Shown here one piece after another: positions 52,414-62,414 of a DNA stretch of 64,000 bases. The translations under genes and the position numbers were made by a program. Origin of the DNA: Pseudoduganella lurida. Lineage in GTDB: Bacteria; Pseudomonadota; Gammaproteobacteria; Burkholderiales; Burkholderiaceae_D. The stretch is from contig NZ_VLLB01000001.1 of assembly GCF_007830455.1 (NCBI RefSeq), positions 1,178,001 through 1,242,000 of the forward strand, read 5' to 3'. The notes under the pieces were generated by a model, which was given only the letters and a program-made list of their open reading frames with translations, was not told the origin of the DNA and searched no databases. The number at the start of each line of letters is the position of its first letter. The first letter of the stretch is position 1.

Positions 52414-54111
52414 ATGATGTTGCAGAACCCGTCCACGAAATACGCCGCCTTCCCGCCCGTGCGCCTGACCGACCGCACCTGGCCGGACCAGATCATCAGC
52501 AAGCCGCCGGTGTGGATGAGCACCGACCTGCGCGACGGTAACCAGGCGCTGATCGAACCGATGAGCATCGAGAAGAAGCTGAAGTTCTTCGACCTGCTGA
52601 TCAAGACGGGCCTGAAGGAAATCGAGGTGGGCTTCCCCTCGGCCTCGCAGACGGACTTCGACTTCGTGCGCCGCCTGGTGGAAGAGGACCGCATTCCGGA
52701 CGACGTGACGATCATCGTGCTGACGCAATCGCGCGAAGAACTCATCCGCCGCACCGTGGCCGCCGCGGCTGGCGCCAAGCACGCCATCGTCCACCTGTAC
52801 AACTCGGTGGCGCCGGTGTTCCGCAAGGTGGTGTTCAACATGTCGCGCGAGGAGATCGTCAATATCGCGACGACCGGCACGCAGCTGGTGAAGGAACTGC
52901 TGGCCCAGCATCCGGAAACCGACTGGACCTTCGAATACACGCCCGAGTCGTTCTCGACGACGGAGCTGGATTTCTCGAAGCAGATCGTCGATGCCGTCAG
53001 CGCCATCTGGCAGCCCACGCCGCAGAAGAAGATGATCGTCAACCTGCCGACCACCGTCGAGTGCAGCACGCCGAACGTGTATGCGGACCAGATCGAATGG
53101 ATGTGCCGCAACCTGCAGAACCGCGAGTCCCTGATCATCAGCGTCCACCCGCACAATGACCGCGGCACCGCCGTCGCTTCCGCCGAGATGGCCGTGATGG
53201 CGGGCGCCGAGCGCGTCGAGGGCTGCCTGTTCGGCAACGGCGAACGCACCGGCAACGTGGACCTCGTCACCCTGGCGCTGAACCTGTACACGCAGGGCGT
53301 GCATCCGGGCCTGGACTTCTCGGACATCGATTCGGTGCGCAAGATCGTCGAGGAATGCAACCAGCTGCCGGTGCACCCGCGCCACCCGTACGTGGGCGAC
53401 CTGGTGTTCACGGCCTTCTCCGGCTCGCACCAGGATGCGATCAAGAAGGGCTTCGCGAAGCAGCAGCCGGACGCGCTGTGGGAGATCCCCTACCTGCCGA
53501 TCGACCCGCAGGACCTGGGCCGCAGCTACGACGCCGTGATCCGCGTGAACAGCCAGTCCGGCAAGGGCGGCATGAGCTACCTGCTGGAGCAGGACTACGG
53601 CCTGGTGCTGCCGCGCCGCCTGCAGATCGAGTTCTCGCGCGCCGTGCAGGTGGTGGCCGACGAGACGGGGCTGGAAATCACGTCGCAGGGCATCCACGAG
53701 ATCTTCGAGCGCGAATACCTGGAGCAGACGTCGCCTTACGCGTATGTCTCGCACCGCATGACGGAAGACACGACCAGCGACGAGTCGGTGCAGATCGACA
53801 TCGCGCTGCTGCAGCGCCAGGCGCCCCTGTCGCTGCACGGCGGCGGCAACGGCCCGATCGATGCATTCGTCGATGCGCTGGGCCTGGACATCAAGCTGAT
53901 GGACTACCACGAGCACGCGATCGGCCATGGTGCCAATGCCAAGGCGGCCTGCTACGTGGAGCTGCGGCTCGATAACGGCGCCACGCTGTTCGGCGCGGCG
54001 ATCGACAGCAATATCGTCACGGCGTCGTTCAAGGCGGTGCTGTCGGCCGTGAACCGGCAGCTGAAGCAGAAGGAAGCGGTGGGCGTGGCGGCCACCAACG
54101 CGGCTGCCTGA
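52414..54111 (+). CDS. leuA: 2-Isopropylmalate synthase
   Basis: First committed step of leucine synthesis: acetyl-CoA plus 2-oxoisovalerate. 565 residues, the long LeuA type. HMGL-like barrel with [32 protein letters not shown] (metal and substrate site), [11 protein letters not shown], and a C-terminal LeuA dimer/allosteric domain that binds leucine. Start at 52414 with AGGAG 6 nt upstream. It follows a Leu-rich leader, so expression is probably attenuated by leucyl-tRNA supply. A tandem repeat and terminator follow; it separates senBC from egtBD. Confidence 0.96.
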   Translation: MMLQNPSTKYAAFPPVRLTDRTWPDQIISKPPVWMSTDLRDGNQALIEPMSIEKKLKFFDLLIKTGLKEIEVGFPSASQTDFDFVRRLVEEDRIPDDVTIIVLTQSREELIRRTVAAAAGAKHAIVHLYNSVAPVFRKVVFNMSREEIVNIATTGTQLVKELLAQHPETDWTFEYTPESFSTTELDFSKQIVDAVSAIWQPTPQKKMIVNLPTTVECSTPNVYADQIEWMCRNLQNRESLIISVHPHNDRGTAVASAEMAVMAGAERVEGCLFGNGERTGNVDLVTLALNLYTQGVHPGLDFSDIDSVRKIVEECNQLPVHPRHPYVGDLVFTAFSGSHQDAIKKGFAKQQPDALWEIPYLPIDPQDLGRSYDAVIRVNSQSGKGGMSYLLEQDYGLVLPRRLQIEFSRAVQVVADETGLEITSQGIHEIFEREYLEQTSPYAYVSHRMTEDTTSDESVQIDIALLQRQAPLSLHGGGNGPIDAFVDALGLDIKLMDYHEHAIGHGANAKAACYVELRLDNGATLFGAAIDSNIVTASFKAVLSAVNRQLKQKEAVGVAATNAAA

Positions 54112-54156
54112 TCAGCTGCCTGAGCGGCTACCTGATCAGCTGCCTGAGCGGCTGCC
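54109..54156. repeat. 12-bp tandem repeat anchored on the leuA stop
   Basis: Four 12-bp units from the stop codon: TGATCAGCTGCC, TGAGCGGCTACC, TGATCAGCTGCC, TGAGCGGCTGCC. The first unit contains the TGA stop. Confidence 0.88.
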
Positions 54157-54164
54157 TTGACGAA

Positions 54165-54290
54165 AACGCGTCCCTGGGGCGCGGTCGATGAGATGAGAAC
54201 GCGTCCCTGGGGGCGCGGTCGATGAGATAAGAACGCGTCCCTGGGGCGCGGTCGATGAGATAAGAACGCGTCCCTGGGGGCGCGTTTTTT
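54165..54290 (+). repeat. 33-34-bp tandem repeat ending in a terminator
   Basis: AACGCGTCCCTGGGG recurs at 54165, 54198, 54232 and 54265. The last copy (54265-54290) is closed as AACGCG, loop TCCCTGGGGG, CGCGTTTTTT, a terminator for leuA. Earlier copies keep the half-stem but lack the T-run, as if the terminator had been copied backwards through the 3' flank. Confidence 0.85.
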
Positions 54291-54323
54291 CTGGGCGGAT
54301 GGTGTCAGCGCGTGCAAACGGCT

Positions 54324-54388
54324 GGGGTCAGGCCCGCGATCGGTCCGGCGACCGGGATCGAAGCCTGCGGCGCTGTGGGCCAGACCCC
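54324..54388. repeat. REP-like doublet
   Basis: Cores GGGGTCAGGCCC (54324-54335) and GGGCCAGACCCC (54377-54388), 41 bp apart, flanked by AAACGGCTG and CGCTGTG. The flanks match the doublet at 16214-16278, so the two are copies of one element. Confidence 0.85.
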
Positions 54389-54415
54389 TGTGCGCGGCGG
54401 CTCGGCGACCTGGGG

Positions 54416-55753
<1,338 letters not shown>

Positions 55754-55762
55754 GCTGGCTCC

Positions 55763-56773
55763 TCAGGCCTGGGCGGCGCGGGCGTGGATGACGGCGAACC
55801 AGCCGGCATCGTCGGTCCACACGGCGTCCGTTGCGAAGCCGGCCTGGGCCAGCACGTCCGCAAAACTGTCCGGGGTGTACTTGTAGCTGTCTTCCGTGTG
55901 GATGCGTTCGCCGCGGGCGAAGCGGCGCTCGCCGTCCGGCCAGCGCACCGTCAAGGCCGCCCGGGCTTCCAGGTGCATCTCGATGCGGCTTTCCTCGGCA
56001 TGGAAGAACGCCACGTGCTGCCACTGCCGCACGTCGAAATCGGCGCCCAGCAGGTGGTTCAGGTGGCGCAGCATGTTCAGGTTGAACGCGGCCGTGACGC
56101 CGATCGCATCGTCGTACGCCGCATCGAGCACGGCTGCATCCTTGACGAGGTCCACGCCGATCAGCAGGCCGCCATCGCGCGATGTGTTCTCGCGCACGCG
56201 GCGCAGGAAGGCGATCGCCTCGTGCGGCGCGAAATTGCCGATCGACGAGCCGGGATAGAAGAACACGCGCCGCTGCTGTTCGACGGCGGGCGGCAGCACG
56301 AACGGGCCGGACAGGTCCAGCGCCAGCGCATTCATCGCGATATCAGGGAAGCGCTGCTGCAGGCGGCTGACGGCCTCGTTGAGGAAGTCGCGCGAGATAT
56401 CGATCGGCACGTACTGGCGCGGCCGCAGCAGCGGGAACAGGCCGGCCGCCTTGGCGCAGTTGCCGGCGCCCAGGTCGATCAGCGTGCTGCCCGGCTGCAC
56501 GTGGCGGGCGATGTCCTCGCCGTGGCGCGCGAAGATGGCCGCCTCGGTGCGGGTCGGATAGTATTCGGGCAGCTCGCAGATGGCCTCGAACAGTTTCGAG
56601 CCCAGGCTGTCATACAGGTACTTGGGCGAGGTGGCGGCCGGGCGCGCCAGCAGGCCGGCGGCGATCTCGGCGATCGTGGCGCGGTCGCCCTGCGGTGCGG
56701 GGGCCGCACGGGCCGGGGCTGCGGAGGAGACGCTGGTCAGCGCACGCAGCGCTGCGGAGCGGGTCGTTGGCAT
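55763..56773 (-). CDS. egtD: Histidine N-alpha-trimethyltransferase EgtD
   Basis: 336 residues. SAM-dependent methyltransferase that trimethylates histidine to hercynine, the shared precursor of ergothioneine and selenoneine. Family motifs: SPKYLYDSLGSKLFEAI, ELPEYYPTRTEAAIF, the SAM loop DLGAGNC (about residues 100-106), PGSSIGNFAPHEA and a C-terminal FAVIHAR. An Ala-rich N-terminal extension of ~25 residues precedes the core. Divergent from the selenate-type transporter operon with 150 bp between, so the two could share control. Confidence 0.92.
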   Translation of the reverse strand: MPTTRSAALRALTSVSSAAPARAAPAPQGDRATIAEIAAGLLARPAATSPKYLYDSLGSKLFEAICELPEYYPTRTEAAIFARHGEDIARHVQPGSTLIDLGAGNCAKAAGLFPLLRPRQYVPIDISRDFLNEAVSRLQQRFPDIAMNALALDLSGPFVLPPAVEQQRRVFFYPGSSIGNFAPHEAIAFLRRVRENTSRDGGLLIGVDLVKDAAVLDAAYDDAIGVTAAFNLNMLRHLNHLLGADFDVRQWQHVAFFHAEESRIEMHLEARAALTVRWPDGERRFARGERIHTEDSYKYTPDSFADVLAQAGFATDAVWTDDAGWFAVIHARAAQA

Positions 56774-56923
56774 GGCGTTCTTTCATTGAGCGTGACTGCT
56801 GAGACCATGAAGGCAGTGCTGCAAAGTTACTTTTGCTATCATAGCCGAATACGCAGCAGGGGGCGCCATCGCTACCCAGCAGTGCGTCATCCCCATTTCA
56901 CTTTTTCAGACCGTTACCTGCCC

Positions 56924-57784
56924 ATGAAACTCTCCACCAAGCTTGCCTCCCTGTTCGCCGCCGGCGTGATGCTGGCCTCCTTCGCCGCCCATGCCCAGCA
57001 GGTGCTGCGCGTGTCCGCCATTCCGGACGAAGCGCCGACCGAACTGCAGCGCAAGTTCAAGCCGCTGGGCGAATACCTGGCGAAGAAGACGGGCCTGAAA
57101 GTGGAATTCACGCCGGTGACGGACTACGCCGCATCGGTGGAAGGCCTCATCAACAACAAGCTGGACATGGTGTGGTTCGGCGGCTTCACGTTCGTGCAGG
57201 CCAACGACCGCAGCAAGGGTAAAGTCGTGCCGCTGGTGCAGCGCGTGGAAGACGAAAAATTCCGCTCCGTGTTCATCACCACCTCGCCGACCATCAAGAC
57301 GCTGGCGGACCTGAAGGGCAAGACGCTGTCGTTCGGCTCCGAGTCCTCCACCTCCGGCCACCTGATGCCGCGCTCGTTCCTGCTGCAGGCGAAGATCGAT
57401 CCGGACAGCGACCTGAAACGCATCGCCTTCTCCGGCGCGCATGACGCCACCGTGGCGGCGGTCTCCGGCGGCAAGGTCGATGCCGGCGCGCTGAACATCT
57501 CGGTGTGGGAAAAACTGGTCAGCGAGAAGAAGGTCGATACCAGCAAGGTGCGCGTGTTCTACACCACCCCGGCCTACTACGACTACAACTGGACGGTGCG
57601 CACCGACATGCCGGCGGACCTGAAGAAGAAGATCACCGATGCCTTCCTCACGCTCGATCCGAACACCCCGGAAGGCAAGGAAATCCTGGACCTGCAGCGC
57701 GCCACCAGGTTCATCCCGACCAAGGCCTCGAACTACACCGCCATCGAAGCGGCTGCGCAGAACGCCGGCCTGCTGAAGAAGTAA
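56924..57784 (+). CDS. ABC transporter periplasmic binding protein, putative selenate family
   Basis: 286 residues of the PhnD-like binding-protein fold. Signal peptide MKLSTKLASLFAAGVMLASF cut after AHA. Mature part begins RVSAIPDEAPTELQRKFKPL, with TDYAASVEGLINNKLDMVWFGGFTF and FGSESSTSGHLMPRSFLL. This matches the putative selenate ABC transporter periplasmic protein family as I remember it, a relative of phosphonate binders commonly found next to selenium genes. Location beside egtD and near senABC supports selenium oxyanions as ligand; phosphonate or phosphite is the alternative. Confidence 0.8.
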   Translation: MKLSTKLASLFAAGVMLASFAAHAQQVLRVSAIPDEAPTELQRKFKPLGEYLAKKTGLKVEFTPVTDYAASVEGLINNKLDMVWFGGFTFVQANDRSKGKVVPLVQRVEDEKFRSVFITTSPTIKTLADLKGKTLSFGSESSTSGHLMPRSFLLQAKIDPDSDLKRIAFSGAHDATVAAVSGGKVDAGALNISVWEKLVSEKKVDTSKVRVFYTTPAYYDYNWTVRTDMPADLKKKITDAFLTLDPNTPEGKEILDLQRATRFIPTKASNYTAIEAAAQNAGLLKK

Positions 57785-57809
57785 GCCGACGCATCAAGCT
57801 GAATCATCA

Positions 57810-58658
57810 ATGACGTCTGACAGCACCACCGCCGCGGCCGGCCCGGTCTACCGACTGGAACGGCTGTCGGCACGCCACCAGGGTGGCACGCGCGCGTATG
57901 CGCTGCAGGACATCACGCTGACCGTGCAGGCCGGCGAGCAGCTCGCCCTGATCGGCCCTTCCGGCGCCGGCAAGACGACGCTGCTGGCCACCCTGGCCTG
58001 CGCCCATGCGCCGGAACGCGATGGCACCTTCCACGTCTTCGGCAGCGATCCCTGGCGCCTCGGCGAACGGGCGCGCCACAAGCTGCGCGCGCGGCTGTTC
58101 CTGGCGCCGCAAACGCCGCCGCTGCCACCGCGCCAGCGCGTGGTGACGGCCGTGCTGGCGGCGCGCCTGCCGGCGTGGAGCCTGTGGCAGTCGCTCGTCT
58201 CGCTCGTCAAGCCGGCCGATCCGGAAGCGGCCTGGCGCGCGCTGTCCCGCTTCAACCTGGGCGACAAGCTGTACAGCCGTGTCGACCGCCTGTCCGGCGG
58301 CGAACGCCAGCGCTGCGGCCTGGCGCGGCTGCTGCTCTCGTCCGCGCAGGCGCTGCTGGTCGATGAGCCCCTGTCGGCACTCGATCCCGCGCTGTCGCAG
58401 CTCACGCTCGTCACGCTCCAGCGGGAAGCCGCGGCGCGCAATGCGGCGCTGGTGTGCAGCCTGCACCAGGTGGAGCTGGCGCTCGCGCACTTCCCCCGCA
58501 TCGTCGCGCTGAAGGAAGGCCGGGTCGTGTTCGACCTGCCGCGCGAACAGGTCACGCAGGCGATGGTCGACGAGCTGTATCGCGGCGAGCAGCCGGCCCC
58601 GCCGCCGCCGCACCCGGACGACCTGCCGGCCAAGCTGGCCGTCGGCGCCTGCCTGTAA
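57810..58658 (+). CDS. ABC transporter ATPase, PhnC-like
   Basis: 282 residues. Walker A GPSGAGKTT, signature LSGGERQRCGLARLLL, Walker B ALLVDEPLSALDP, and the H-loop His in CSLHQVELALAHFPR. It follows the binding protein by 25 bp and its stop overlaps the permease start (TAATG), so it energises the downstream permeases. Unlike PhnC it has a longer Pro/His-rich C terminus. Confidence 0.88.
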   Translation: MTSDSTTAAAGPVYRLERLSARHQGGTRAYALQDITLTVQAGEQLALIGPSGAGKTTLLATLACAHAPERDGTFHVFGSDPWRLGERARHKLRARLFLAPQTPPLPPRQRVVTAVLAARLPAWSLWQSLVSLVKPADPEAAWRALSRFNLGDKLYSRVDRLSGGERQRCGLARLLLSSAQALLVDEPLSALDPALSQLTLVTLQREAAARNAALVCSLHQVELALAHFPRIVALKEGRVVFDLPREQVTQAMVDELYRGEQPAPPPPHPDDLPAKLAVGACL

Positions 58659-59503
58659 TGCACAACGTTCCTGCCGCACCCGCCTTCACGCCTCACCCCG
58701 ATCCCGCCTGGCGCGGGCGCGTGACGTGGACGATCGTCGCGCTGCTGATCCTGTGGCCGCTGGTCGTCGCGAGCGAGTTCCACCCGTCGATCCTGTTCGA
58801 CCGCGAGAGCATCGCGGCCACGCTGCGCTTCCTGGCCGACTTCGTGCCGCCGGCGCACTCCCCCGAATTCCTGCAACTGCTGCTGCGCGAGACGTGGCAG
58901 ACGGTGGCCATCGCCACGGCCGGCCTGACGCTGGCGCTGCTGGGCGCGATTCCCGCCACGCTGATCGTCACCGAACGGCTGTCCATCTCGCGGCTCGGCA
59001 CCCACCGCATGGCACCCGGTTCGCGCGCGATCCGCCAGGCCGTGCGCTGGCTGCTGGTGCTGCTGCGCAGCGTTCCCGAGCTGGTGTGGGCACTGCTGTT
59101 CGTGCGCATCATCGGCCTGGGTCCCACGGCCGGCGTGCTGGCCATCGCCCTCACCTACTGCGGCATGCTGGGCAAGGTGTATGCGGAGATCCTCGAATCG
59201 TCCGAACGCCATGCCAGCGACACGCTGCTGATGAACGGCGGCTCGCGCCTCGGTGCCCTGCTGTATGGCGCGCTGCCCGAATCGGCCTCGGAGCTGGTGT
59301 CGTACACGGTCTACCGGTGGGAATGCGCGATCCGCGGCTCCGTCGTGATGGGCTTCGTGGGTGCCGGCGGCCTGGGCCAGCGCATGGACGAATCGATGAA
59401 GATGCTGGCCGGCGGCGAAGTCTCGTCCATGCTGCTGGTGTTTGTGCTGCTCGTGGCGGCCGCCGACTTCGTGTCGAAACAACTGAGGAAGCGGCTCGGA
59501 TGA
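58658..59503 (+). CDS. ABC transporter permease, PhnE-like (first)
   Basis: 281 residues with about six membrane spans. EAA-type loop ESSERHASDTLLMNGGSRLGALLYGALPES and the closing GFVGAGGLGQRMDESMKML are PhnE-type features. Start codon overlaps the ATPase stop by 1 nt; stop overlaps the second permease by 4 bp. The N-terminal cytoplasmic arm (HNVPAAPAFTPHPDPAWRGR) is short. With the next gene it forms a heteromeric channel. Confidence 0.86.
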   Translation: MHNVPAAPAFTPHPDPAWRGRVTWTIVALLILWPLVVASEFHPSILFDRESIAATLRFLADFVPPAHSPEFLQLLLRETWQTVAIATAGLTLALLGAIPATLIVTERLSISRLGTHRMAPGSRAIRQAVRWLLVLLRSVPELVWALLFVRIIGLGPTAGVLAIALTYCGMLGKVYAEILESSERHASDTLLMNGGSRLGALLYGALPESASELVSYTVYRWECAIRGSVVMGFVGAGGLGQRMDESMKMLAGGEVSSMLLVFVLLVAAADFVSKQLRKRLG

Positions 59504-60285
59504 CCATGCCAACGCCCCCTGCCCGCCACTGGTCGGGCCCCGTGTTCGGCCTGCTGCTGGCCGCGCTCGTGATCGCCAGCTTCGCCAGCCTGCCGCTGCA
59601 CTTCGGTGCATTCTTCACGCTCGATGCCGTGAACAGCGTGGGCGAATTCCTTGGCGGGTTCGCGCCGCCGGAACTGGGCCCGGGCTTCCTGACGAAAACC
59701 GCGATCGCGACCGCCGAAACGCTGGCCATGTCGGCGCTCGGCACGCTGCTGGCCGTGGTGGCCGGCCTGGCGCTGGCGATTCCCGCCGCGGGCCGCTTCG
59801 GCCGCCCATTGCGGGCCGGCGTGCGCGTGCTGCTGAACGTTCTGCGCTCGATTCCGGAACTGGTGTGGGCCTCGGTGCTGCTGATCGCGGCCGGCCTGGG
59901 CCCCTTCCCCGGCACGCTGGCGCTCGGCGCCCACACGGCCGGCGTGCTGGGCCGCCTGTTTGCCGATGCGCTGGAAAACGCCACGCCGCTGCCGGAGCAG
60001 AGCCTGCGCACCAACGGCGCCTCGCCCATGGCGGCATTCTTCTATGCCACGCTGCCGCAGACCCTGCCGCAGATGCTGTCGTACACCCTGTACCGGTGGG
60101 AGAACAATATCCGCGCCGCCGCGATCCTCGGTGTCGTCGGCGCCGGCGGCCTGGGCCAGATGCTCAAATTCCACCTGTCGCTATTCCAGATGTCGAAGGC
60201 GGCCACCGTGATCCTGGCGATGCTGCTGCTGGTCGCGCTGGTCGATGCCGTCAGCTTCGGCCTGCGCCGCCTGCTGACCCGCTGA
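59500..60285 (+). CDS. ABC transporter permease, PhnE-like (second)
   Basis: 261 residues, about six spans. Shares EAA-type loop ENATPLPEQSLRTNGASPMAAFFYATLPQ and GVVGAGGLGQMLKFHL with the first permease, so the pair arose by duplication. Starts ATGACCATG; the first ATG overlaps the previous stop. It completes a five-subunit-type importer (one binder, one ATPase, two permeases) encoded from 56924 to here. Confidence 0.86.
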   Translation: MTMPTPPARHWSGPVFGLLLAALVIASFASLPLHFGAFFTLDAVNSVGEFLGGFAPPELGPGFLTKTAIATAETLAMSALGTLLAVVAGLALAIPAAGRFGRPLRAGVRVLLNVLRSIPELVWASVLLIAAGLGPFPGTLALGAHTAGVLGRLFADALENATPLPEQSLRTNGASPMAAFFYATLPQTLPQMLSYTLYRWENNIRAAAILGVVGAGGLGQMLKFHLSLFQMSKAATVILAMLLLVALVDAVSFGLRRLLTR

Positions 60286-60301
60286 ACGAACCGAGAAGAC
60301 C

Positions 60302-60991
60302 ATGGAAGCCATGCTGGAACTGCGCGCCCTCACCAAATCCTATGCCGCCGGCCATCCGGTGCTGGACCGCCTGTCGTACCGCTTCGCGGCGGGCGAGTTC
60401 GTGGCGATCATGGGCGATTCCGGCGTCGGCAAGTCCACGCTGCTCAACCTGATCGCGGGCCTGGACCATCCGGATCCCAGTGCCGAGCCGGCCATCCTGG
60501 TGGACGGCATCGCCATGGCTTCGCTCGACGACGATGCCGCGACCAGGCTGCGGCGCCAGCGCATGGGCTTCATCTTCCAGGCCTTCCACGTGCTGCCCCA
60601 TCTGACGCTGCTGCAGAACGTGGCGCTGCCCCTGCTGCTGAACGGCCTGCCGCAGGCGCGCGCGGTGGAGATGCTGGCGGCAGTCGGCCTGGCGGGGCGG
60701 GAGCGCTCGTATCCGCACGAACTTTCGGGCGGCGAAATGCAGCGCGTGGCCATTGCCCGCGCACTGGTGCACCGGCCCGCGCTGGTGCTGGCCGATGAAC
60801 CGACCGGCAATCTCGATCCGGAAACGGCACACGCCGTGCTGGCGCTGCTGCAGCGGGAGATCCGCGCCAGCGGTGCCTGCACGATCATGGTCACCCATTC
60901 CGAAGCGGCCGCTGCCATGGCGGACCGCACGCTCATCCTTACCCGCGCTGGACTACAAGACGCTAGCCACGTCAAGCGGTTCGGTCATTAA
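60302..60991 (+). CDS. LolD/MacB-type ABC ATPase without a partner permease
   Basis: 229 residues: Walker A GDSGVGKST, the family Q-loop MGFIFQAFHVLPHLTLLQNV, signature LSGGEMQRVAIARALVHRP, Walker B LVLADEPTGNLDPETA. This is the LolD/FtsE/MacB class, which works with FtsX-like permeases, yet none is nearby. It is 16 bp after the PhnE-like gene and probably in the same operon, though a role in that importer would be unusual. It may use a permease encoded elsewhere. Confidence 0.87.
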   Translation: MEAMLELRALTKSYAAGHPVLDRLSYRFAAGEFVAIMGDSGVGKSTLLNLIAGLDHPDPSAEPAILVDGIAMASLDDDAATRLRRQRMGFIFQAFHVLPHLTLLQNVALPLLLNGLPQARAVEMLAAVGLAGRERSYPHELSGGEMQRVAIARALVHRPALVLADEPTGNLDPETAHAVLALLQREIRASGACTIMVTHSEAAAAMADRTLILTRAGLQDASHVKRFGH

Positions 60992-61129
60992 AAGCCGCAT
61001 TTTTGCCTACGAGACGCGCATTTTTTTTCAGCCGTAGTATGATTTAAATAACTTGCTTGGTTATTAATATCATTTGAAGGCGAGCCCCAGAGCCTCTTGC
61101 AGCATTTTTCTAGACAGGGAGGGAGCAAA

Positions 61130-61417
61130 ATGAGCGTAAGGCAAAAAAAGCTGGAATTAATCGAGGCGATGAACCGGGCACGGGCAATGGAGCCGCCAAG
61201 CTTCGTTCCGAACAAGCTGCTCGACACGCTGATCGAGCGGTTGAACCTGAAGAATGACGCGGAACTGTGCCGCGTGCTCGAGGTGCAGCCACCCATCATC
61301 AGCAAGATCCGGCACCGCAAGCTGGCCGTTGGCGCCACGATCCTGTTACGGATGCACGAGAAGTCGGAACTGAGCATCCGCGAACTGAAAGAACTGTCCA
61401 ACGCGTCCGTGCACTGA
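61130..61417 (+). CDS. Small helix-turn-helix (XRE/YdaS-like) DNA-binding protein
   Basis: 95 residues. Start at 61130, preceded by GGGAGGGAG. The segment LKNDAELCRVLEVQPPIISKIRHRKLAV has the spacing of a Cro/CI-type helix-turn-helix: a first helix with DAELCRVL, a turn, and a recognition helix with PPIISKIR. The N terminus is Lys/Arg-rich. No effector domain. Its target is unknown. It stands alone downstream of the transporter operon and could be a regulator of nearby genes. Confidence 0.7.
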   Translation: MSVRQKKLELIEAMNRARAMEPPSFVPNKLLDTLIERLNLKNDAELCRVLEVQPPIISKIRHRKLAVGATILLRMHEKSELSIRELKELSNASVH

Positions 61418-61509
61418 ACAGGCTCCTGTTCGCGCAATGCCTGGCGCCGGCATCGCAACCCCGGCGCCCCTCCCTTCCGGTCTTCTTCAAATCCCCAGCC
61501 GTTTTCCCG

Positions 61510-62280
61510 TCACGCTGCGATCGCCAGCTCGCTGCCCACGCCATAGTGCCGTGCATAGCGCGCATCCAGGTTCGCCAGCGGCATCAGCAGGAACAGGTCC
61601 GCGCAGTCGAAGTCCGGATCCCAGGCCGGATCGCCGCACACCCACGCCCCGGAACGCATATAGCCTTTCAGCAGCGGCGGTACGCTGACCGAGGCAGCCG
61701 GCATGATCGACGTATAGGGAAACGGCAGGTGCGGCGTGACGCGGAATTCGGCCGGTGCCAGCGCCGTGCTGCGCAGCTGCTGCCAGACGGCGACGGCATT
61801 GTGGCCGCCATCGGCCAGGCTGATGCTGGCGCAGCCGGCCAGGTAGTCGCAGCCCTGGCTGCGCATGTAGTCCGCCAGCGCGGCCCACAGCAGCATGATC
61901 ACGCTGCCGCCGCGGTAGTCGGGATGGATGCAGGCGCGGCCCGCTTCCACCATGCGGCCGCGCAGGCCGTTCAGGCGGCCCAGGTCGAATTCGCCTTCGG
62001 AATAGACGCGCCCGAGGCGGCGCGCCGCGGCCGGCGCCAGCAGCCGGTAGGTGCCGACGATCTCGCCGCTTGCCGCATCGCGCACCAGCAGGTGGTCGCA
62101 ATGCGCGTCGAATTCGTCTCGGTCGAGGCCTTCGTCGCAGGCCAGCGCTGCCAGCCCCATGCCCTCGATGAATACGCGGTAGCGCAGGCGCTGCACTTCG
62201 CGCAGCTCCTGCTCGGTCCTGACGATGCCCGTTACTAGGCGGGGAGCGCGGCTGCCCGCCACCGTGGTCGCTTGCTGCAT
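61510..62280 (-). CDS. OlsB-like N-acyltransferase (GNAT fold)
   Basis: 256 residues. Resembles ornithine N-acyltransferase OlsB and related acyl-homoserine-lactone-type enzymes: LRYRVFIEGMGL, GEIVGTYRLL, ELGRVYSEGEF-type and EAGRACIHPDYRGGSVIMLLW motifs, and a C-terminal proline-rich substrate region. Makes acyl-ornithine from an acyl-carrier-protein donor, the first step of ornithine lipids, which replace phospholipids when phosphate is short. Start 62280 with AGAGGA 6 nt upstream. No olsA is adjacent. No Pho-box-like site was seen here. Confidence 0.82.
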   Translation of the reverse strand: MQQATTVAGSRAPRLVTGIVRTEQELREVQRLRYRVFIEGMGLAALACDEGLDRDEFDAHCDHLLVRDAASGEIVGTYRLLAPAAARRLGRVYSEGEFDLGRLNGLRGRMVEAGRACIHPDYRGGSVIMLLWAALADYMRSQGCDYLAGCASISLADGGHNAVAVWQQLRSTALAPAEFRVTPHLPFPYTSIMPAASVSVPPLLKGYMRSGAWVCGDPAWDPDFDCADLFLLMPLANLDARYARHYGVGSELAIAA

Positions 62281-62414
62281 GCTTCGTCCTCTGCAAAGTG
62301 GAGACGAAGCACAGCGTAGCGCCCGATTGCTTCAGGGACGTGACAGCGAAATGTCAGCCCGATGACAAGGCCGGCCATGCTGCCGGCGCGCCACACTACC
62401 CTTCCGGAAGTGCC

